Of a DNA stretch of 20,676 bases, positions 6,139 to 13,812 are shown piece by piece. Position 1 is the stretch's first letter; every line of letters starts with the position of its first letter. The stretch lies in contig JAMJFV010000003.1 in the NCBI GenBank assembly GCA_023544495.1, forward strand, positions 12,541 to 33,216. Reading direction: 5' to 3'. The position numbers and the translations under genes were made by a program. Under the pieces are notes generated by a model. The model searched no databases and was not told where the DNA came from. It was given only the letters and a program-made list of their open reading frames with translations. The stretch comes from ANME-2 cluster archaeon (GTDB lineage Archaea > Halobacteriota > Methanosarcinia > Methanosarcinales > Methanocomedenaceae).

Positions 6139-7548
6139 TCAATGCCTGTGATGATAATGTTCAGCGGGCATGAGAGAAGAGAATGCCCATGACACTACTT
6201 CGTTCAGTGCCGGATGGATGACCATACCATCCAAAATAGGACGTGCACTCTGCTGTGGAGTATACATAAGAGGTATTATCTCATGGATAAGGACAGAGGC
6301 ATGCGGACCAATAATGTGCGCCCCCAATATCCTGTACGTATGCGCCTCCACAATGACCTTTGCAAAATAATCCTTCACGTTCATCGCCATTCCTTTTGCA
6401 GTATCTTCATATCTTTGAAAACCGATAAGCACATTGTCCTCACCCACCGTATCAATGGCCTCTTTTTCCCTTAATCCCACGCTGGCGATCTCAGGGTATG
6501 AGAACACTGCATGAGGTACTGCATGGTAGTCTGCCTTTTCCTTTTTCCCCAAAATCGCATTATAATACACGAGAGTAGATTCATAGTTGCCCACATGTTT
6601 GAACAGATATTTCCCATTGGCATCTCCCAAAGCCCAGATGTTCGGTTGTGAGGTCTCAAGATAATCGTTCACCACTATCCATCCATTACTATCGGTTTGT
6701 ATTCCTCCTTTTTCAGGATGCAGGATATCCGTATTGGATCCCCTGCCAGTTGCAACGAGGACCTCCTGTGCGTCAACTATGATCTCCTTACCGCTGGTTC
6801 TGTCCTTTGCAATAACCTTTTTCAAACCATCAGCACTCGTGGTAACTTCTATGACTTCATGGTCCGTGACAAGGTCCAGATATTCTGACATTACTTTCTT
6901 CGCCAGTGCTGAAACCTCCGGTTCTTCTTCGGGAATGAACCGGGGATTCCTCCCTATGATAGTTACCTGAGATCCCATGGCAGAAAAGAAATGACCATAC
7001 TCTGCTGCAATGTAACCGCCACCAATGATCACAATACTCTCAGGAAGTAGGGTCATTGCAAGGAGCGTATCGCTTGTAAGATAAGGTATTGTATCTAATC
7101 CTTTTACCGGTGGTATCAGGGTCTTTGAACCAGTACAGAGAAATATCATTTTTGATGTGATGGTCTCACTGCCGACCTTCAATGTATAGGGAGCAACGAA
7201 TTCTGCAACTTCGGGATAATAATCTATATTCTTATCACCAGAGAGTCCCTTGCGTATTGTATCGATTTTTTCTGATATCTGGGTCCTCATCCTTTCCATT
7301 ACGTTCTTGAAATCAATGTCCTTTATTTCCACATCTATGCCAAATGTATGGGCAGTCCCTATCTCCCGTATGAGCTCGGCCGGATAAAGAAGTAGTTTTG
7401 ATGGTATGCATCCCCGTGTAAGGCAAATCCCGCCTGGTTCATCCTTGTCGATAACGGCTATTTTCCATTCAGGTTTTGCTTGCATTATCGGGTCAACAAT
7501 GTTCATTGCAGAACCAGTACCAATTACGATAAGATCATAATCTTTCAT
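6139..7548 (-). CDS. FAD-dependent disulfide reductase (dihydrolipoyl dehydrogenase / mycothione reductase-like)
   Basis: A 469-residue flavoprotein of class I pyridine nucleotide-disulfide oxidoreductases. Residues 6-14 are the FAD motif in the variant LIVIGTGSA. The redox disulfide is C42/C47 in GGICLTRGCIPSK. The NAD(P)-binding motif IVIIGGGYIAAEYGHFFSAMG falls mid-protein, and WALGDANG is the second FAD motif. The C-terminal dimerisation domain has the catalytic His-Glu pair in HPALNEVV (H445, E450). The GTGSxxN start and the HPALxEVV end recall mycothione reductase more than classical lipoamide dehydrogenase. No 2-oxoacid dehydrogenase E1/E2 gene is nearby, so the substrate is open. A His-rich tail (HYHHRH) ends it. 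Start ATG 7548 fits the family; the frame extends to 7677, but those 43 residues match nothing. GGGG lies about 11 nt upstream. Confidence 0.85.
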   Translation of the reverse strand: MKDYDLIVIGTGSAMNIVDPIMQAKPEWKIAVIDKDEPGGICLTRGCIPSKLLLYPAELIREIGTAHTFGIDVEIKDIDFKNVMERMRTQISEKIDTIRKGLSGDKNIDYYPEVAEFVAPYTLKVGSETITSKMIFLCTGSKTLIPPVKGLDTIPYLTSDTLLAMTLLPESIVIIGGGYIAAEYGHFFSAMGSQVTIIGRNPRFIPEEEPEVSALAKKVMSEYLDLVTDHEVIEVTTSADGLKKVIAKDRTSGKEIIVDAQEVLVATGRGSNTDILHPEKGGIQTDSNGWIVVNDYLETSQPNIWALGDANGKYLFKHVGNYESTLVYYNAILGKKEKADYHAVPHAVFSYPEIASVGLREKEAIDTVGEDNVLIGFQRYEDTAKGMAMNVKDYFAKVIVEAHTYRILGAHIIGPHASVLIHEIIPLMYTPQQSARPILDGMVIHPALNEVVSWAFSSLMPAEHYHHRH

Positions 7549-7653
7549 TTCATGTAACCCCTTGATGAATAAATTACATCTTAATGTACATATCTGTTTC
7601 TGAGGCAGCATCTGTTGAGAATGAGAATATCCGGTTATTGTCAAAGAACCAGT

Positions 7654-7669
7654 CAGATCGACCGATCTG
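7654..7669. promoter_or_regulatory. Inverted repeat in the disulfide reductase / apgM divergent region
   Basis: The sequence cagatcg-ac-cgatctg has perfect 7-bp arms with a 2-bp spacer. It is 106 bp upstream of the reductase ATG and 150 bp upstream of apgM, in the shared divergent region. It is a possible operator; nothing more can be said from sequence. Confidence 0.35.
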
Positions 7670-7780
7670 GTTTGCACTTAGCCATACACAACCACTACGT
7701 TGTATTCCTGAAACCTTCCCGCAGATCGTCCATTATTTCCGGCGCCCTGCCCTTCACGCCAGGTATGCCAGAGATAATCC

Positions 7781-7788
7781 TTTATACC
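7781..7788 (+). promoter_or_regulatory. Probable TATA box of apgM
   Basis: TTTATACC occurs 42 bp before the ATG. It predicts a start near 7808-7812, leaving a short leader that includes the AGGTGAG ribosome site at about 7811-7817. Confidence 0.45.
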
Positions 7789-7822
7789 CCATGAAATAAT
7801 GTAACATCCAGGTGAGCTCCCG

Positions 7823-9016
7823 ATGAAATACATTGTACTCCTGGGTGATGGCATGGCAGATTACCCCCTTGACGAACTGGGCGGACTGACCCCATTGCAG
7901 GTTGCCCGAACTCCAAACATGGACCGCATAGCAAAACAGGGACAATGCGGACTGGCGCAGTCAGTCCCTGCTGACATGCCTCCAGGTTCAGACGTTGCCA
8001 ATCTCGCCATCCTGGGATATGACCCTGCAAAGTACTATTCAGGGAGAGGACCCCTGGAAGCTGCCAGCATGGGTGTGGAACTGGCTGCCGACGATATTGC
8101 ATTTCGCTGCAACCTCATAACCGAAAAGGACGGATTAATTACCGACTATAGTGCAGGCCACATTACTACTGAGGAAGCAGGAGAACTTATCCGGACGGTC
8201 GATGAACATATAGGCAGCAGCAGTGCACGGTTCTATGCCGGCATCAGTTACCGCCACCTGCTTGTGCTCCCGGACGGCAGGGGCAGGTATACCAGGTGCA
8301 CCCCACCCCATGACCAGGTGGGCGGCAGGGTGGCAGATTTCCTGCCACAGGGCAAGGATGCCGAATTTCTCAACCAGCTCATCATGGATTCAAAACCCGT
8401 GCTGGAAGGTCATGAAATCAATCGGCGCAGAATGGCAGACGGAAAGAATACGGGCAACATGATATGGCCATGGGCGCAGGGAAGGGCGCCGTCAATGCCA
8501 CATTTCAGAGAGCTGTACGGTATTAGCGGAGCCATGATATCGGCTGTAGACCTGCTCAAAGGCCTGGGAGTATGTGCCGGGCTCAAAGTTATCGACGTAC
8601 CTGGCGCAACTGGCTACCTTGATACGAATTATACAGGAAAGGCAGATGCTGCACTGCAGGCACTGGAATCGGATGATTTTGTGTATGTGCACGTGGAAGC
8701 TGCTGATGAAGCCGCACATATCGGAGATTTGGCTGCAAAGATACGGGCCATAGAGGACTTTGACAGTAAAGTTGTAGGGCATGTCCTTGATGGAATGGCT
8801 GCATTTGATGACTATAGAATATTACTGATGCCTGACCACAGTACACCCATTCCGGTCAAGACCCATACCCATGACCCGGTGCCTTTTGTGGTGCTATCGA
8901 GTAATGGTAGTGCGGATGATGTTACCACATATAATGAGTTCTCTGTTGGGTCAGGTTCACTGGGAAAGGTCGAAGGGCACAGGATAATGAATTACCTGGT
9001 ATACGGAAAATTCTGA
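7823..9016 (+). CDS. apgM: 2,3-bisphosphoglycerate-independent phosphoglycerate mutase, archaeal type
   Basis: This enzyme interconverts 3-phosphoglycerate and 2-phosphoglycerate in lower glycolysis and gluconeogenesis. It belongs to the alkaline phosphatase superfamily with two metal ions. The start MKYIVLLGDGMADYP holds the first metal-binding Asp (D9). The segment PADMPPGSDVANLAILGYDP carries the nucleophilic Ser (S56). YSGRGPLEAASMGV, then VHVEAADEAAHIGD and LLMPDHSTPIPVKTHTHDPVPF supply the remaining metal ligands. The length of 397 residues suits the archaeal aPGAM group. AGGTGAG lies 8 nt before the start. It ends at the base next to the stop of the convergent carbonic anhydrase gene. 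Confidence 0.95.
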   Translation: MKYIVLLGDGMADYPLDELGGLTPLQVARTPNMDRIAKQGQCGLAQSVPADMPPGSDVANLAILGYDPAKYYSGRGPLEAASMGVELAADDIAFRCNLITEKDGLITDYSAGHITTEEAGELIRTVDEHIGSSSARFYAGISYRHLLVLPDGRGRYTRCTPPHDQVGGRVADFLPQGKDAEFLNQLIMDSKPVLEGHEINRRRMADGKNTGNMIWPWAQGRAPSMPHFRELYGISGAMISAVDLLKGLGVCAGLKVIDVPGATGYLDTNYTGKADAALQALESDDFVYVHVEAADEAAHIGDLAAKIRAIEDFDSKVVGHVLDGMAAFDDYRILLMPDHSTPIPVKTHTHDPVPFVVLSSNGSADDVTTYNEFSVGSGSLGKVEGHRIMNYLVYGKF

Positions 9017-9535
9017 CTATTTGTTCTGCATATGCCCCAGTGCCCTGTCCCAATAATCCTTGGCAGCCTCTCTTATATCTGTTATCTCCTCCGGCGTCAG
9101 CTGACGGACCACCTTACCCGGACTTCCCATTATCAGACTGCCCGGCGGGAAGACCTTGCCTTCAGTGATAAGTGTGCCTGCACCTACCAGGCACCCGTCC
9201 CCCAGTACGGCATTGTTCATCACAATTGACCCCATACCTATCATGCAGCCGTTGCCTATAGTACACCCGTGGAGTATCGCGCCGTGACCCACCACGCAAT
9301 ACCCGCCAACAGTAACAATATTATCCGGTCCGGCATGCACCGTGCAGTTATCCTGGATATTGGACCAGGGCCCGATACGAATGGCATAGGGATCACCCTT
9401 TACAACAGCATTTGACCAGATGCTGACATGGTCACCCAGTACAACATTCCCGATGACCGCACCCAACGGGTCGATATAGATGGGATCGCCCATTTTCGGG
9501 AACATTCCCTGGAAACCCCTTATCCTGCCTTCCAT
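9017..9535 (-). CDS. Gamma-class carbonic anhydrase family protein (left-handed beta-helix)
   Basis: A 172-residue trimeric left-handed beta-helix protein of the gamma-carbonic anhydrase/YrdA type. The hexapeptide-repeat pattern is clear through residues 25-140. The three zinc-ligand histidines are present: H67 in SNIQDNCTVH, and H84 and H89 in VVGHGAILHG. Gln61 and Asp62 of the active site are also conserved. The usual VVRGD motif reads VVKGD (K46), replacing the family arginine. The acidic loop of archaeal Cam is absent, so it resembles CamH/YrdA and may or may not hydrate CO2. The N-terminus before MFPKMGD aligns with the YrdA start, supporting ATG 9535. It begins 1 nt after the pyruvate kinase stop and closes that operon. 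Confidence 0.88.
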   Translation of the reverse strand: MEGRIRGFQGMFPKMGDPIYIDPLGAVIGNVVLGDHVSIWSNAVVKGDPYAIRIGPWSNIQDNCTVHAGPDNIVTVGGYCVVGHGAILHGCTIGNGCMIGMGSIVMNNAVLGDGCLVGAGTLITEGKVFPPGSLIMGSPGKVVRQLTPEEITDIREAAKDYWDRALGHMQNK

Positions 9536-9536
9536 T

Positions 9537-10943
9537 TCAGATCACTTCCACCTTTATCATATTGGTTAAACCACCAGCAGGTACACTTGCAGTCACAACC
9601 AGCTTATCCCCTGTTTTGAAACCGCATTCTAATGCCATCGTCACTGTCCTTTTCATCATCACGTTAATATCAGGGGAATAATCCGCATTGACAGGCCTGA
9701 CACCCCACACCAGTGAAAGACCTCTCAGTGTGGAAGGATTGGAACTCAAAGCATAAATGGGGATCAATGGTCTGTACCTGGCCACTACCCTGGCAGTTTT
9801 ACCCTGGCCTGTGGGTGTTATGATAGCGGCAGCTTTGACCTGGCGTGCAATATTGATGGCGGACCTGCCAATAGCTTCCGGGATCGATTCACCTTCAGGT
9901 AAATTACGAATGGACATAACATCTTTGAAATCCATGGATGTTTCTATCTTTGCCGCAATTCTTGACATCATCCGGACCGCTTCAACAGGGAACTGGCCTA
10001 CGGCAGTCTCTTCTGAAAGCATCACCGCATCAGTACCATCCAGTACAGCGTTTGCAACATCCGCAGTCTCTGCCCTGGTAGGTCTGGGGTTATCGACCAT
10101 GCTCCTGAGCATCTGGGTGGCAGTGATAACCGGCTTACCTGCCTGGTTACTTTTTCGTACAAGCATTTTCTGGACTGCAGGCACATCCTCCATAGGTATC
10201 TCCACACCAAGGTCGCCCCTTGCCACCATGAGCCCGTCAGCAGCATCCAATATCCCGTCAATATTTGCCACTGCTTCGTGCTTCTCGATCTTGGCGATTA
10301 CCGGGATACTTTTTCCCCGATCACTGATTATTTGCTTGATTTCCTGAATATCCTCTGTTTTCCTGACAAAGGACAGGGCAATATAGTCCACTTCTTCCCT
10401 GATCCCCAGTTCCAGGTCTGTCCTATCCTTGTCTGTCAACGATGGTATCTTTACCGTACCGGAAGGCAGGTTGATACCTTTATGTGACGATAACTGTCCA
10501 CCTATTTCCACCCTGCACCTGATATCACCTGCATCTGAATCAATGACCCTGAGCTGGATGAGACCATCAGATAACATGATGGTATCACCTTTTTTCACTT
10601 CACGGGGGAGGTCTTTATAATTGACAGAGGCTACATGTTCATTCCCGGGCACATCCCTGTTTGTCAGGATGAACTCGCTTTTGCTCTTCAGGGTAACGGT
10701 ACCATCAGGGAACTCACCTATTCGTATCTTCGGTCCGCTAAGGTCCTGCAGGATGGCCACGTGTCTGTCCAGACCGGTTGATATCTCCCTTATCTTCCGG
10801 ATGCTGTCCCTGTGTTCCTGGTGGGTGCCGTGGGAAAAATTCAACCTGGCGACATCCATACCTACTTCTATCAGGCGCTTGATCCTGGATTCGCAACTAC
10901 TGGCAGGCCCAATGGTGCACACTATCTTCGTACGTCGGATTAT
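9537..10943 (-). CDS. pyk: Pyruvate kinase, probable non-canonical AUA start
   Basis: This enzyme converts phosphoenolpyruvate and ADP to pyruvate and ATP. The signatures are VCTIGPASS at the N-terminus, VARLNFSHG, the catalytic IPVIAKIEKHEA strand, GVEIPMEDVPAVQK, PVITATQML and MLSEETAVGQFP. The C-terminal domain has TPTGQGKTARVVARYRP. The first usable standard codon is GTG at 10922, but this would delete the conserved RRTKI strand. The frame is open upstream to the epimerase stop at 10955-10953, with no ATG, GTG or TTG. Right after that stop comes GGGGGG, then ACG, then ATA (10943) and ATC (10940). Initiation at AUA (or AUC) gives MIRRTKIVCTIGP, 468 residues, a family-like start with correct ribosome-site spacing. 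The function is certain; the start is an inference. Confidence 0.93.
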   Translation of the reverse strand: MIRRTKIVCTIGPASSCESRIKRLIEVGMDVARLNFSHGTHQEHRDSIRKIREISTGLDRHVAILQDLSGPKIRIGEFPDGTVTLKSKSEFILTNRDVPGNEHVASVNYKDLPREVKKGDTIMLSDGLIQLRVIDSDAGDIRCRVEIGGQLSSHKGINLPSGTVKIPSLTDKDRTDLELGIREEVDYIALSFVRKTEDIQEIKQIISDRGKSIPVIAKIEKHEAVANIDGILDAADGLMVARGDLGVEIPMEDVPAVQKMLVRKSNQAGKPVITATQMLRSMVDNPRPTRAETADVANAVLDGTDAVMLSEETAVGQFPVEAVRMMSRIAAKIETSMDFKDVMSIRNLPEGESIPEAIGRSAINIARQVKAAAIITPTGQGKTARVVARYRPLIPIYALSSNPSTLRGLSLVWGVRPVNADYSPDINVMMKRTVTMALECGFKTGDKLVVTASVPAGGLTNMIKVEVI

Positions 10944-10952
10944 CGTCCCCCC

Positions 10953-11909
10953 TTATGATCTTAATAACGAATCCACTGCCATTTCAATGCTCTGGCTTGA
11001 ATTATGGGGAGGCTTCCAGCCCAGAGCTTTTATTTTATCAATGGACAGCAGCATGGCAGGCACATCCCCCTTCCAGCCCCCACCACCGTGGACGCCTCCG
11101 GTGAACCGGTATTCCACATCACTGTATCCCATCTTACGGGTAACGATATCTGCTATGCCAACTACATCGATCGTATCCTCCGAACCGATGTTAAATATGT
11201 TAACCCGTTCATCAGAGTGTTCCACTCCGAACACCATGGCATCCACGCAGTCAACCACGTCCAGGTAGGATTTCTTCTGCTTACCCGAACCCAGTATCTC
11301 AAGCGCAAAGGGATCCAACCTCAGTTTATTGATAAAATCCACAAGAACGCCATGGCTGCCCCTGTCCCCCACGATATTGGCGAACCGGAAGAGCCATGCC
11401 TTCATGTCAAAGGTATGGCAGTACGAAGATATCAGTGCCTCGCAGGCTAGTTTCGATGCGCCGTACAGGGATATGGGAACCAGCGGACCGTAATCTTCAG
11501 GCGTGGGCAATACACGTGCCAGGCCGTACACGGTAGATGTCGATGTGAACACAATTTCACTTACAACCGCACTCCTCATTGCTTCTATCAGGTTATACGT
11601 GGTAAGCACGTTCTGCTCCAGGTGCACTTTTGTGTCCTTTGCTCCCAATCTCACATCGGGGTTGGCTGCAAGATGGAATACCATATCAATGCCATCCAGT
11701 GCACTGGATATGGCATCCGGATGTATCAGGTCGCCTTCAATAAAGGTAAAATCCGGATCGTCTATATGACGGTCAATGTATCCCATGATACCTGAGGACA
11801 GGTTATCGAACACGGTGACCCTGTTATGCTGCAGTAACCTGTCAACGACATGGCTACCTATGAATCCTGCCCCGCCCGTCACTATAATATGCCTGCTCTT
11901 TAGCCTCAT
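10953..11909 (-). CDS. NAD-dependent sugar-nucleotide epimerase/dehydratase
   Basis: A 318-residue extended short-chain dehydrogenase, likely acting on an NDP-sugar (UDP-glucose 4-epimerase-like). The NAD motif GGAGFIGSHVV is at residues 12-22. VFHLAANPDVRLG follows, then the catalytic serine region FTSTSTVYG and the YGASK catalytic Tyr-Lys pair. The substrate-domain segments RFANIVGDRGSHGVLVDF and GSGKQKKSYLDVVDCVDAM are typical of archaeal GalE-like enzymes. A glycine run (GGVHGGGGWKGD) lies near the C-terminus. A GAGAGAGG ribosome site precedes ATG 11909. Its stop codon abuts the pyruvate kinase ribosome site, so it heads the epimerase-pyk-carbonic anhydrase operon. Exact substrate cannot be read; a role in surface glycans is possible. 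Confidence 0.9.
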   Translation of the reverse strand: MRLKSRHIIVTGGAGFIGSHVVDRLLQHNRVTVFDNLSSGIMGYIDRHIDDPDFTFIEGDLIHPDAISSALDGIDMVFHLAANPDVRLGAKDTKVHLEQNVLTTYNLIEAMRSAVVSEIVFTSTSTVYGLARVLPTPEDYGPLVPISLYGASKLACEALISSYCHTFDMKAWLFRFANIVGDRGSHGVLVDFINKLRLDPFALEILGSGKQKKSYLDVVDCVDAMVFGVEHSDERVNIFNIGSEDTIDVVGIADIVTRKMGYSDVEYRFTGGVHGGGGWKGDVPAMLLSIDKIKALGWKPPHNSSQSIEMAVDSLLRS

Positions 11910-11961
11910 GTTACCTCTCTCTGTTTACGTATGAATTATCTATAACGTTATTGCATTGTTC

Positions 11962-11992
11962 ATTGAATGAGCACTTCATGATGAAATTCAAT
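11962..11992. promoter_or_regulatory. Inverted repeat in the epimerase / hydrolase divergent region
   Basis: The arms attgaat and attcaat (7 bp, perfect) are separated by 17 bp. The region between the two divergent genes is only 112 bp, so any bound factor could affect both. The AT-rich arms make a chance match quite possible. Confidence 0.2.
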
Positions 11993-12021
11993 CGGATAAT
12001 AATTAATAACTGGATGTCATT

Positions 12022-12876
12022 ATGAGTATTAATATCCGCCAGTTTAAGGTGACGACCATTCCTACAATTGAAGTGAACGACACTATGATTTACTATGAAA
12101 GCAGGGGTGAAGGGGCACCTATGTATGTTCTGCACGGAGGCCCGGGTCTTGACCACCGGTATTTCGGGCGCTCACTGAGCGGGCTTGAGAAAATCCGTGA
12201 ATTATACTATATAGACCTTAGGGGACATGGAAAATCCTCGAAGGCTAATCCAAAGACCTATACCCTGGAGACCTTTGTTGATGATATCGAAGCCATACGA
12301 ATGCATCTGTGGCATGATTCTATTGAGATACTTGGCCATTCCATGGGAGGGTATGTAGGGCTGCTGTATGCTCTGCATTATCCTGCCTATCTCGATACAT
12401 TGATTCTTGTGGGCACACCTGCGAAACACACAAAAGTAAAAGGGTACTATGCTCTAAAAGCTGCCCTGATAGCTGTTAACATGAAATATTATTTACAGTA
12501 TAAACAAAACAAGACCATTGATAAAAAAGCGTTTGCCAGGGAGATCTTACTGAAAAGCTGGCCAATTTATTTACCTGAACAGATGCTCCCTGATTACTCT
12601 GATTACATCAGGTCCCTGCATAACCTCGATATTTTCTTTGAAATGCAGCAGGAACTGGAGTTGTTCGATGTGAGCGAACAGGTGTTCAACATCATCCAAC
12701 CTACACTGATCATCTTTGGCGAGAACGACCCGTTCAAAGAGGGCGGTAAGTTCTTAAAAAATATCAAGGATTCCAGATTCTCAGTGATACCGGAAACCAA
12801 ACATATGCCTTTCCTGGAAGATGAGATGTACTTCAATATTGTTGTCAGGGAATTCCTTACCGGGAAGATATTATAA
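12022..12876 (+). CDS. Alpha/beta hydrolase (prolyl aminopeptidase-like)
   Basis: A 284-residue cytosolic alpha/beta hydrolase. The oxyanion motif HGGPGLDHRYF near residue 39 is the form found in proline iminopeptidases and relatives. YYIDLRGHGKSS follows. The nucleophile elbow is GHSMGGYVG. The acid is in IIFGENDPF and the catalytic histidine in ETKHMPFLE near the C-terminus, so the triad is complete. A lysine- and tyrosine-rich cap domain lies between about residues 135 and 215. The start ATG follows a weak ribosome site, GGATG. It is 30 nt upstream of ftr on the same strand and could be cotranscribed, but no shared pathway is evident. Substrate unknown. Confidence 0.85.
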   Translation: MSINIRQFKVTTIPTIEVNDTMIYYESRGEGAPMYVLHGGPGLDHRYFGRSLSGLEKIRELYYIDLRGHGKSSKANPKTYTLETFVDDIEAIRMHLWHDSIEILGHSMGGYVGLLYALHYPAYLDTLILVGTPAKHTKVKGYYALKAALIAVNMKYYLQYKQNKTIDKKAFAREILLKSWPIYLPEQMLPDYSDYIRSLHNLDIFFEMQQELELFDVSEQVFNIIQPTLIIFGENDPFKEGGKFLKNIKDSRFSVIPETKHMPFLEDEMYFNIVVREFLTGKIL

Positions 12877-12906
12877 ACTTTCAATTACTACTTCCAACAA
12901 TCAATC

Positions 12907-13812
12907 ATGAATCTCACTATCAAAGGAATCCCTGTTGATGATACCTATTGCGAAGCCTTTAGCGGCGTATTCGCCAGGTTCATCATAACGGCAAAGGACG
13001 ATAAGCGCCTTCAACGGGCCGCCCGCCTGTCTACTGCCCTCCCATCGACCGTCTTTGGCAAATCCGAAGGTGGTATAGAAGCCTGGTTGCACCCGCATGA
13101 GACACCGGACAAGCGTCCCGGTGCAATTGTCCAGATCTGGGTGAACGATAGAAAGAACTCCGAACATATCCTGGCATCCGAACTTGGCTGGCGCATACGG
13201 CAGGGCATCCTGGTAGTGCCCACTACATCGGTATTCAATGCTCTGGATTCGGACCGTTCCATTGACATGATGCCGCCGGTCGGTTATTGTGCAGACGGTT
13301 ACCAGACAGAAGAGATACGTTACGGCAGGGAAACCATAGTTCTTCCACTCATGATGGGTGAGTTCGTCATCGAGCGAAAACTGAACATGGCAAGAGGCGT
13401 GATGGGGGGCAATGTATGGTTCTTTTGCGATTCAGTGGACGCGGCTCTTGAAGCAGGGGACCGTGCCGTGGAATCCGTGGACCGGATTGAAGGAGCAGTG
13501 ACCACCTTTGACATCTGCTCTGCCGGTTCCAAACCCGTGTATCCCGGCCAGGAACACCCCGAGGTCGGGCCCAGTACCAATCATCCTTTCTGCCCCACAT
13601 TACGGGGGAAGATAATGGATCTCGAAGTGCCTGAAGGGGTGGGATCCATTCCTGAGATCGTCATGAACGGAGTGGACGAAAACGCTGTGAGGAGTGCCAT
13701 GAAAGCGGCAATGGAAGCGGCTGCAGGCGTACCTGGTGTACAAAGGATATCAGCAGGGAACTACGAAGGAAAACTGGGAACATTCAGGATCCTCCTGAAA
13801 GAGCTTTTATAG
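12907..13812 (+). CDS. ftr: Formylmethanofuran:tetrahydromethanopterin formyltransferase
   Basis: This enzyme moves the formyl group between methanofuran and tetrahydromethano(sarcina)pterin, the second step of CO2 reduction to methane (or the reverse in methane or methyl oxidation). The 301 residues match the family length of about 297. Recognisable blocks are the start GIPVDDTYCEAF, HETPDKRPGAIVQIW, VVPTTSVFNALD, VMGGNVWFFCDS, and the C-terminal FCPTLRGKIMD and GVQRISAGNYEGKLGTFRI. Several internal positions differ from the Ftr sequences I know (for example LSTALPSTVFGKSEGGIE in place of ATGFATSVIMCPAEAGIE), so it may be a diverged paralogue. No ribosome site is obvious before ATG 12907. 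The last 29 bp overlap the convergent kinase gene. Confidence 0.9.
   Translation: MNLTIKGIPVDDTYCEAFSGVFARFIITAKDDKRLQRAARLSTALPSTVFGKSEGGIEAWLHPHETPDKRPGAIVQIWVNDRKNSEHILASELGWRIRQGILVVPTTSVFNALDSDRSIDMMPPVGYCADGYQTEEIRYGRETIVLPLMMGEFVIERKLNMARGVMGGNVWFFCDSVDAALEAGDRAVESVDRIEGAVTTFDICSAGSKPVYPGQEHPEVGPSTNHPFCPTLRGKIMDLEVPEGVGSIPEIVMNGVDENAVRSAMKAAMEAAAGVPGVQRISAGNYEGKLGTFRILLKELL

Noticed and set aside
7549..7677. N-terminal extension of the disulfide reductase by 43 codons
   Set aside because: The extension is unlike the family and overlaps the inverted repeat; ATG 7548 gives a standard start with a nearby ribosome site.
9757..11450. Long plus-strand frames of up to 215 codons
   Set aside because: They are antisense to pyruvate kinase and the epimerase, both clearly real, and show no recognisable motif.
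11911..12156. An 81-codon minus-strand frame upstream of the epimerase
   Set aside because: It overlaps the start of the alpha/beta hydrolase and the divergent promoter region, and its product matches nothing.
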